This document shows positions 24,527-30,029 of a stretch of 30,029 bases of DNA, in pieces. The position numbers and the translations under genes were made by a program. Within the stretch, counting starts at the first letter, position 1. Each line of letters begins with the position of its first letter. The stretch is from JAYXXU01 sp049301135 (GTDB lineage Bacteria; Pseudomonadota; Gammaproteobacteria; Pseudomonadales; Moraxellaceae): NCBI GenBank assembly GCA_049301135.1, contig JBAQKP010000186.1:1-30029 (forward strand), read 5' to 3'. The notes beneath the pieces were generated by a model. That model searched no databases, was not told the origin of the DNA, and saw nothing but the letters and a program-made list of their open reading frames with translations.

Positions 24527-25693
24527 TTATGCTCCGGCAACCGCTTTAACCACTTGAGTCCCTGCATCGTCTAGCGATGTTGCAGGAGTAATATTTAAGC
24601 CTGATTCGCGTAGGATTTTCGCGCCAAGCTCGGCGTTATTTCCTTCTAAACGTACCACGACCGGCACTTTCACACCGACGTCTTTGACCGCAGCAATAAT
24701 ACCTTCGGCAATCATGGCGCAGCTGACGATACCACCAAAAATATTCACCAGCACCGCTTCGACTGCGGTATCTGACAAGATGATTTTGAAGGCTTCAGTC
24801 ACGCGCTCTTTGGTTGCGCCGCCGCCCACGTCGAGGAAGTTAGCTGGTTGACCGCCCTTCAACTTGATCAAGTCCATAGTCGCCATCGCAAGACCAGCGC
24901 CATTGACCATGCAGCCGATGTTGCCTTCAAGTGCGACGTAGTTCAGCTCAAATTGCGCGGCGATACGCTCACGCTCGTCGATCTGGCTTGGGTCGTCCAT
25001 CGCCTTCAAATCAGGATGGCGATACACCGCGTTCGAGTCGATCACGATTTTGGCATCGAGACAGAATAAGTCGCCGTCAGCTTTGATCACCAGCGGGTTG
25101 ATTTCCAGCAGCGCCAGATCTTTTTCCACGAACAGCTTGGCCAGCTTTTGGAAAATATCGGCAAACTGACGGGTTTGCTTGGCGTTTAGACCGAGTTTGC
25201 CAGCCAGTTCACGACCTTGATAAGCCTGTGCGCCGATCAGCGGATCAATCACCATTTTCAGGATTTTTTCTGGGGTTTCGTGTGCCACGTCTTCGATGTT
25301 GACGCCGCCTTCGGTTGAGGCCATGAACACCACTTTACGGGTGGCACGATCAACCACCGCACCGAGGTACAGTTCATCGGCGATGTCTACTGGCAGATCG
25401 ACCAAAATCTGATTGACCGGCTGACCGCTGGCGTCGGTTTGGAAAGTGACCAAACGTGTACCGAGCATTTTTTCGGCAAATTGTTCGACTTCGTCAAGTG
25501 ATTTGACCAGCTTCACACCACCCGCTTTACCGCGACCACCGGCATGGACTTGCGCTTTGACCACATACACATCACCACCGATTTTTTCGGCAGCAGCACG
25601 GGCTTCGGCGGGTGTACTAGCCACAATACCCGTAGTAACAGGCAAACCATATTGCGCAAACAGTTGTTTGCCTTGATATTCATGTAGATTCAT
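24527..25693 (-). CDS. sucC: Succinyl-CoA synthetase (ADP-forming) subunit beta SucC, 388 aa
   Basis: The beta subunit carries the ATP-grasp nucleotide site and the succinate site. The start MNLHEYQGKQLFAQYGLP and the blocks VKAQVHAGGRGKAGGVKL, LEINPLV, GNIGCMVNGAGLAMATMD and VNIFGGIVSCAMIAEGI are family hallmarks, and 388 residues equals the E. coli length. A Shine-Dalgarno AAGGA lies just before the ATG. Upstream, a perfect hairpin with a T-run separates it from lpd with no room for an obvious promoter, so expression of sucCD may depend on read-through or on a promoter inside lpd. Confidence 0.98.
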   Translation of the reverse strand: MNLHEYQGKQLFAQYGLPVTTGIVASTPAEARAAAEKIGGDVYVVKAQVHAGGRGKAGGVKLVKSLDEVEQFAEKMLGTRLVTFQTDASGQPVNQILVDLPVDIADELYLGAVVDRATRKVVFMASTEGGVNIEDVAHETPEKILKMVIDPLIGAQAYQGRELAGKLGLNAKQTRQFADIFQKLAKLFVEKDLALLEINPLVIKADGDLFCLDAKIVIDSNAVYRHPDLKAMDDPSQIDERERIAAQFELNYVALEGNIGCMVNGAGLAMATMDLIKLKGGQPANFLDVGGGATKERVTEAFKIILSDTAVEAVLVNIFGGIVSCAMIAEGIIAAVKDVGVKVPVVVRLEGNNAELGAKILRESGLNITPATSLDDAGTQVVKAVAGA

Positions 25694-25722
25694 GGGTTTT
25701 CCTTGTCATCCCCAAGTGCATC

Positions 25723-25751
25723 AAAAAAACTGCCGAGGATCAACTCGGCAG
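25723..25751 (-). terminator. Rho-independent terminator or attenuator between lpd and sucC
   Basis: CTGCCGAG (25730-25737) and CTCGGCAG (25744-25751) form a perfect 8-bp GC-rich stem with a 6-base loop. On the minus strand it is followed by seven T (complement of 25723-25729). It lies 7 bases after the lpd stop and only about 29 bases before the sucC ATG. Confidence 0.85.
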
Positions 25752-25758
25752 ATTTCGC

Positions 25759-27195
25759 TTATTTACGTTTGCGTTGGATCGCGTGAATTGCACGACCATC
25801 CACTGCAAGCGCCGCTTCATGTACCACTTCCGACAGGGTCGGATGGGCAAAGGTCATCAGTTGTAGATCTTCGACACTCGAGACAAACTCCAGCGCGATC
25901 ATGCCTTGATGCACGATGTCACCGGCATTTGCGCCGATCACATGCATGCCGAGCAGTCGGTCAGTCTTGGCATCAGCGACAAATTTGACAAAACCAGCCG
26001 TTTCGTTGGCGGCTAGCGCACGACCATTCACCGCCATCGCAAATTGGCCGGTTTTGACCTCAATGCCTTTGGCAACGGCTTCTTGCTCATTGAGGCCGAC
26101 CCACGCCACTTCAGGACTGGTGTAAATCACCCCGATGATGGTGTCATAGTTGATTTGCGCCGCATGACCATGAATACGCTCAACGGCCATGACGCCTTCT
26201 TCCATCGCCTTGTGCGCCAGCATTGGCCCACGTACCAAATCACCAATCGCATACACGCCCTCGACCGAGGTCAGGCATTGCTGATTCACGTCGATCAGAC
26301 CACGCTCAGTCAGCTTGATGCCGCTGTCATCCGCCAGCAGACCTTCGGCATAAGCCTTACGGCCAACACAGACGATCAAACGGTCAAACTGCGCAATTTT
26401 GGCGTCTCCGGCTTGGTCATAGCTGACATTCACACCATCTGCCGTCAATTCTGTGCCAGAAACTTTTGCGCCAAGCTGGATATTTAAACCCTGTTTTTTC
26501 AGGATTTTCTGAGTTTCTTTCGCCAGTGCTTTGTCCAGCATCGGCAAAAACTCATCCATCGCTTCAAACACAGTGACTTCACTACCAAGCCGCCGCCAGA
26601 CCGAACCCAACTCCAGCCCGATCACGCCCGCACCAATCACGCCCAAGCGTTTTGGTACGTCAGTAAATTCCAATGCGCCGGTCGAATCGAAGATGCGATC
26701 TTGATCGACCACCGCAACCGGAATATTAATCGGCACAGATCCTGTCGCCAAAATCACGTTTTTGGCTTGAATATCTTCGGCGGCCGAGCCATCGAGCGGG
26801 CTAAATTCGACCACTTTATTGGCCTTCAGCTTACCCGTGCCTTGCAACCAGACGATGCCATTGCCTTTGAGCAATGCAGCCACGCCAGAAGTCAGACCAT
26901 CGACCACTTTGTCTTTACGCGCCAGCATGGTCGCGATGTCGATGCTGACCTCGCCGGTGCTGATACCATGCACCGCCAAATCATGCTGAGTCGCTTCAAA
27001 ACGATGCGACGAGTCCAGCAGCGCTTTCGAGGGAATACAGCCGACGTTTAAACAGGTGCCGCCGAGCGCAGGTTTGCCTTTATGTACACGCTTTTCGATA
27101 CACGCGACGCTCATACCGAGCTGCGCGGCACGAATTGCGGCTTCATAGCCACCAGGGCCGCCGCCAATCACAACCAAATCAAATTGTTGGGACAT
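25759..27195 (-). CDS. lpd: Dihydrolipoamide dehydrogenase (E3), 478 aa
   Basis: E3 reoxidises dihydrolipoyl groups of 2-oxoacid dehydrogenase complexes using FAD and NAD+. The FAD-binding GGGPGGYEAAIRAAQLG, the redox disulfide in GGTCLNVGCIPSKALL, the NAD-binding GAGVIGLELGSVWRRLG, the second FAD motif YAIGDLVRGPMLAHKA, and the C-terminal His-Glu pair in AHPTLSEVVHEAAL are all present. Length is typical. AGGAG stands about 9 bases before the ATG. It lies between sucB and sucC as in Acinetobacter, so it probably serves the 2-oxoglutarate dehydrogenase complex first. Confidence 0.97.
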   Translation of the reverse strand: MSQQFDLVVIGGGPGGYEAAIRAAQLGMSVACIEKRVHKGKPALGGTCLNVGCIPSKALLDSSHRFEATQHDLAVHGISTGEVSIDIATMLARKDKVVDGLTSGVAALLKGNGIVWLQGTGKLKANKVVEFSPLDGSAAEDIQAKNVILATGSVPINIPVAVVDQDRIFDSTGALEFTDVPKRLGVIGAGVIGLELGSVWRRLGSEVTVFEAMDEFLPMLDKALAKETQKILKKQGLNIQLGAKVSGTELTADGVNVSYDQAGDAKIAQFDRLIVCVGRKAYAEGLLADDSGIKLTERGLIDVNQQCLTSVEGVYAIGDLVRGPMLAHKAMEEGVMAVERIHGHAAQINYDTIIGVIYTSPEVAWVGLNEQEAVAKGIEVKTGQFAMAVNGRALAANETAGFVKFVADAKTDRLLGMHVIGANAGDIVHQGMIALEFVSSVEDLQLMTFAHPTLSEVVHEAALAVDGRAIHAIQRKRK

Positions 27196-27220
27196 ACGGA
27201 TATGCTCCTATTGTCCTAAA

Positions 27221-27250
27221 AAGTCAAAAAACCACCCCACATCGACGATG
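27221..27250 (-). terminator. Weak hairpin with T-run between sucB and lpd
   Basis: On the minus strand, CCTGCATC, loop gtc, GATGTGGG can pair with two G-T wobbles, followed a few bases later by a T-run. It is weaker than the lpd-sucC hairpin and may be a partial attenuator or chance. Confidence 0.25.
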
Positions 27251-27263
27251 CAGGGCAAAAGCT

Positions 27264-28466
27264 TTACAGATCCAGCAACAACAATGCTGGGTCTTCGATC
27301 AGGTCTTTGATCGCCACAAGGAAGCTGACCGCTTCTTTGCCATCAATCAGGCGATGGTCATACGACAATGCCAGATACATCATCGGCAAAATCACCACTT
27401 GGCCATTCACCGCCATTGGACGGTCTTGGATTTTATGCATCCCCAAAATCGCAGTCTGTGGCGGATTCAGAATCGGAGTCGACAGCAACGAACCGAACAC
27501 GCCGCCATTCGAAATGGTAAATGTGCCGCCGGTCATGTCTTCGATGCCAAGCTTACCGTCACGGGCTTTTTTGCCGTATTCCAAGATGGTTTTTTCGGTT
27601 TCGGCCAGATTCAGGCGGTCAGTATCACGCAATACGGGCACGACCAAACCACGCTCACTCGACACGGCCACGCCAATATCATAGTAGCCGTGATACACGA
27701 TATCATCACCGCTGATCGACGCATTCACGGCTGGGAAGCGCTTGAGGGCTTCGGTGGCGGCTTTCACGAACATCGACATAAAACCTAAACGCACACCGTG
27801 ACGCTTTTCAAAGCGCTCTTGATAGTTCTTGCGCAGATCCATCAGCGGCTTCATGTTGACTTCGTTAAAGGTGGTCAACATCGCGGTTTCTTGGCTGGCC
27901 GACAGCAGACGCTCGGCTACACGCTTACGCAGACGGGTCATTGGCACGCGCTTCTCAACCCGCTCACCAATCGCCAGTGACAGTGGTACTGCGGCAGCTG
28001 GTGTTGCAGCAGGCTTAGTACTCGGAGTATGGTTGGCCACATCTTCTTTGGTGATGCGACCACCACGGCCACTGCCTTGTACATCGGCAGGATTAAGGCC
28101 TTGTTCGGCAACTGCTTTACGCACTGCTGGACTTTGATCAGCAGTGGAACTGACGCTACTGGCTGCGACTGGCGCAGCAGCCACATCAGCGACCGGCGTA
28201 GCAGTTGCTGCTGGTGTGGCTGCCGCACTGCCCACTTCAAACATGGCGATCACTTCGTTAGACAGTACGGTGTCACCTTCAGCTTTGGCAATGCTGGTCA
28301 GCACGCCGTCGGCAGGTGCAACCACTTCAAGCACCACTTTATCGGTTTCGATGTCTGCGATGACTTCATCGCGTTTGACCGCTTCGCCAACTTTTTTGTG
28401 CCATGCTGCAACAGTGCCATCAGCGACTGATTCAGGGAACACGGGGGCTTTAATTTCAACGGCCAT
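27264..28466 (-). CDS. sucB: Dihydrolipoamide succinyltransferase SucB (2-oxoglutarate dehydrogenase E2), 400 aa
   Basis: E2 is the core of the 2-oxoglutarate dehydrogenase complex and transfers succinyl groups from lipoate to CoA. The lipoyl domain (1-77) has the lipoylated K43 in IETDKVVLEV. An Ala/Val-rich linker follows, then the E1/E3-binding domain (about 115-150, SPAVRKAVAEQGLNPADVQG) and the catalytic domain with H371 and D375 in SYDHRLIDG. I chose the ATG at 28464-28466 (MAVEIKAPVF) because AAGGAG lies 9 bases upstream and it matches the family N-terminus. Longer forms in the frame would include the ribosome-binding site or overlap sucA. It begins one base after the sucA stop, so translation is coupled. 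Confidence 0.97.
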   Translation of the reverse strand: MAVEIKAPVFPESVADGTVAAWHKKVGEAVKRDEVIADIETDKVVLEVVAPADGVLTSIAKAEGDTVLSNEVIAMFEVGSAAATPAATATPVADVAAAPVAASSVSSTADQSPAVRKAVAEQGLNPADVQGSGRGGRITKEDVANHTPSTKPAATPAAAVPLSLAIGERVEKRVPMTRLRKRVAERLLSASQETAMLTTFNEVNMKPLMDLRKNYQERFEKRHGVRLGFMSMFVKAATEALKRFPAVNASISGDDIVYHGYYDIGVAVSSERGLVVPVLRDTDRLNLAETEKTILEYGKKARDGKLGIEDMTGGTFTISNGGVFGSLLSTPILNPPQTAILGMHKIQDRPMAVNGQVVILPMMYLALSYDHRLIDGKEAVSFLVAIKDLIEDPALLLLDL

Positions 28467-28467
28467 C

Positions 28468-30029
28468 TTAGGCATCTCCTTGCTGTTCTGTGGTGATACC
28501 CAACGCATCTACAATTAATGCAGCTTGCTGACGGGCATGTAAGCTGGGTGAGCCACACGCGGGGGCTGCCGAAGCAACACGTCCGGCGTAGCGCACTGGA
28601 ATACTCGGTAACACGTCATGTACGGTGCTGTAGAGCAACGGTGCAATAAATGACCATGCGCCTTGGTTTTGTGGTTCTTCTTGACACCATTTGACCATAT
28701 TGGCGTTTGGATACTGCGCCAACACCTCATGCAAGCGCGCTTCTGGATACGGATAAATCTGCTCGACCCGCACAATCGCCACCTGATTCAGACCCAATTC
28801 GCGGCGTTTTTCGAGCAGGTCGTAATAGACCTTGCCGCCACAAATCACGACCCGCTCAACGGCCGCTGCATCCACTGGGTCGATCTCGTCGATCACCGTT
28901 TGGAAGCGACCTTCGGCCAACTCAGACAACTCAGACGTGGCGAGTTTATGCCGCAGCAAACTCTTCGGCGACATGACAATCAGTGGCTTACGGATTGGAC
29001 GCACTGCTTGACGACGCAACAGATGGAAAATCTGTGCAGGGGTAGTTGGGGTACAGACCTGCATATTTTCTTCAGCGCACAGTTGCAAGAAGCGCTCCAA
29101 GCGTGCTGACGAGTGCTCAGGCCCTTGACCCTCAAAGCCGTGTGGTAACAGCAAGGTCAAACCACAGACCCGTTCCCACTTGGTTTCGCCACTACAAATA
29201 AACTGATCAATCACCACCTGCGCACCGTTGGCAAAATCACCAAACTGCGCTTCCCAAATGATCAAGCCATGTGGAATCGTGGTGGCATAACCATATTCAA
29301 AGGCCAACACCGCCACTTCTGACAGCAGCGAATCGTACAAAGCAAGTCGTGGCTGATTCGGCTTGACATGCAATAGCGGCGTATAGCGACTGCCATCGAC
29401 CTGATTGTGTAGCACCGCATGCCGATGTGAAAACGTGCCACGACCGACATCTTGACCGGTTAAGCGCACCAGATAGCCATCATCCAGCAAGCTGGCATAC
29501 GCGAGCGTTTCGGCAGCGCCCCAATTCAGTGGCATTTCGCCGGTCTGCATTTTTAAGCGATCTTCGATCACCTTGCCGACTTGCCGCTGCATCACAAAAC
29601 CGTCAGGCAATTGCGCCATACCACGACCGAGTGCTTGCAGTTTGGAAAGTTCAACGCCGGTCGCCCAGTCATCTTGCAATTCGTGGCCAAGATAGGGAGT
29701 CCAATCGACGTGCAGACGTTTGTTTGGCTCAGTTACCAACGCATTGGCGACGTGTTCACCTGCCTCTAGCGCACTGCGATAATCCTCCACCATCGCATCG
29801 GCTTCAGCGCGATTGAGTACCGCAGCAGCAACCAATTTGTCGGCATACAAGGTACGCGTGGTGGGGAGTTTATTGATGACTTGATACATCAACGGCTGGG
29901 TTGCATTCGGCTCATCCGCTTCGTTATGCCCGCGACGGCGATAACAAAACAGATCAATCACAATGTCTTTTTTAAACTGTAAACGATAGTCCACCGCAAG
30001 CTGGGTAATAAACAGCACTGCTTCTGGAT
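28468..30029 (-). CDS. sucA: 2-oxoglutarate dehydrogenase E1 component SucA, C-terminal part (5' end outside window)
   Basis: SucA is the thiamine-diphosphate E1 enzyme that decarboxylates 2-oxoglutarate and succinylates the lipoyl group of SucB. The frame is open to the window edge and reads PEAVLFITQLAVDYRLQFKK, followed by CYRRRGHNEADEP, the usual E1o sequence. About 520 of roughly 940 residues are present. They include the C-terminal transketolase-like pyrimidine domain (QDVGRGTFSHRHAVLHNQ, EYGYATT, WEAQFGDFANGAQVVIDQFI) and the end block WCQEEPQNQGAWSF. A GTG within the frame near 30016 is an internal valine codon, not the start. The sucA-sucB-lpd-sucC-sucD order implies one operon with its promoter beyond the window. 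Confidence 0.97.
   Translation of the reverse strand, partial: PEAVLFITQLAVDYRLQFKKDIVIDLFCYRRRGHNEADEPNATQPLMYQVINKLPTTRTLYADKLVAAAVLNRAEADAMVEDYRSALEAGEHVANALVTEPNKRLHVDWTPYLGHELQDDWATGVELSKLQALGRGMAQLPDGFVMQRQVGKVIEDRLKMQTGEMPLNWGAAETLAYASLLDDGYLVRLTGQDVGRGTFSHRHAVLHNQVDGSRYTPLLHVKPNQPRLALYDSLLSEVAVLAFEYGYATTIPHGLIIWEAQFGDFANGAQVVIDQFICSGETKWERVCGLTLLLPHGFEGQGPEHSSARLERFLQLCAEENMQVCTPTTPAQIFHLLRRQAVRPIRKPLIVMSPKSLLRHKLATSELSELAEGRFQTVIDEIDPVDAAAVERVVICGGKVYYDLLEKRRELGLNQVAIVRVEQIYPYPEARLHEVLAQYPNANMVKWCQEEPQNQGAWSFIAPLLYSTVHDVLPSIPVRYAGRVASAAPACGSPSLHARQQAALIVDALGITTEQQGDA

Noticed and set aside
27135..27788. 217-codon plus-strand frame antisense to lpd and sucB
   Set aside because: His/Gln-rich translation typical of a shadow frame opposite a real gene; both genes on the other strand are certain.
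1..30029. CRISPR arrays, complete insertion sequences or rRNA genes
   Set aside because: No regularly spaced 25-40-base repeats, no transposase and no rRNA-like sequence were seen; the only mobile-element gene is the integrase remnant.

Overview
The window looks like chromosomal DNA from a gammaproteobacterium of the Moraxellaceae, an Acinetobacter-like lineage with a more balanced base composition than Acinetobacter itself. Three things support this: the order HAD phosphatase - rppH - ptsP, the divergent rluC/rne pair with a HAD gene behind rluC, and the TCA cluster sucA-sucB-lpd-sucC-sucD. The assignment comes from protein recognition and gene order only; no search was run.

Layout. Bases 1-273 hold the end of a LysR-type regulator. 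A 54-codon membrane peptide gene follows (482-646). A HAD-IB phosphatase (minus) is divergent from rppH and ptsP (1557-4421). A tight three-gene run (4568-9046) encodes an HSL-type esterase, a DUF3142 protein and a large exported helical-repeat protein with a calcium-loop motif. A HAD-IA phosphatase and rluC (minus, 9048-10954) are separated by a 620-bp gap from rne (11575-15297), whose C-terminal scaffold contains an internal duplication. A FATP-like acyl-CoA synthetase follows (15546-17387).

Accessory island. tRNA-Lys(UUU) at 17522-17597 is followed by a small mobile-element remnant: a tyrosine integrase with a large internal in-frame deletion, a toxin-first higBA cassette with an operator-like inverted repeat, and a non-coding stretch with two triplets of short repeats of identical 12/15-bp spacing, probably integrase arm sites or other protein-binding sites. 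No second copy of the tRNA 3' end was found in the window.

Right part. A phospholipase D-family lipoprotein (plus) converges on a minus-strand fusion of a PTS EIIC membrane domain to an EAL cyclic-di-GMP phosphodiesterase domain. Then comes the minus-strand operon sucA(partial)-sucB-lpd-sucC-sucD, encoding 2-oxoglutarate dehydrogenase and succinyl-CoA synthetase. It has a strong intrinsic terminator between lpd and sucC.

How the genes work together. RppH and RNase E are successive steps of mRNA decay. PtsP is enzyme I of the nitrogen PTS. The suc/lpd genes run consecutive TCA steps. The most unusual items are the EIIC-EAL fusion, the repeat triplets with the deleted integrase, the RNase E scaffold duplication, the terminator inside the suc operon, and the DUF3142/calcium-loop gene pair.
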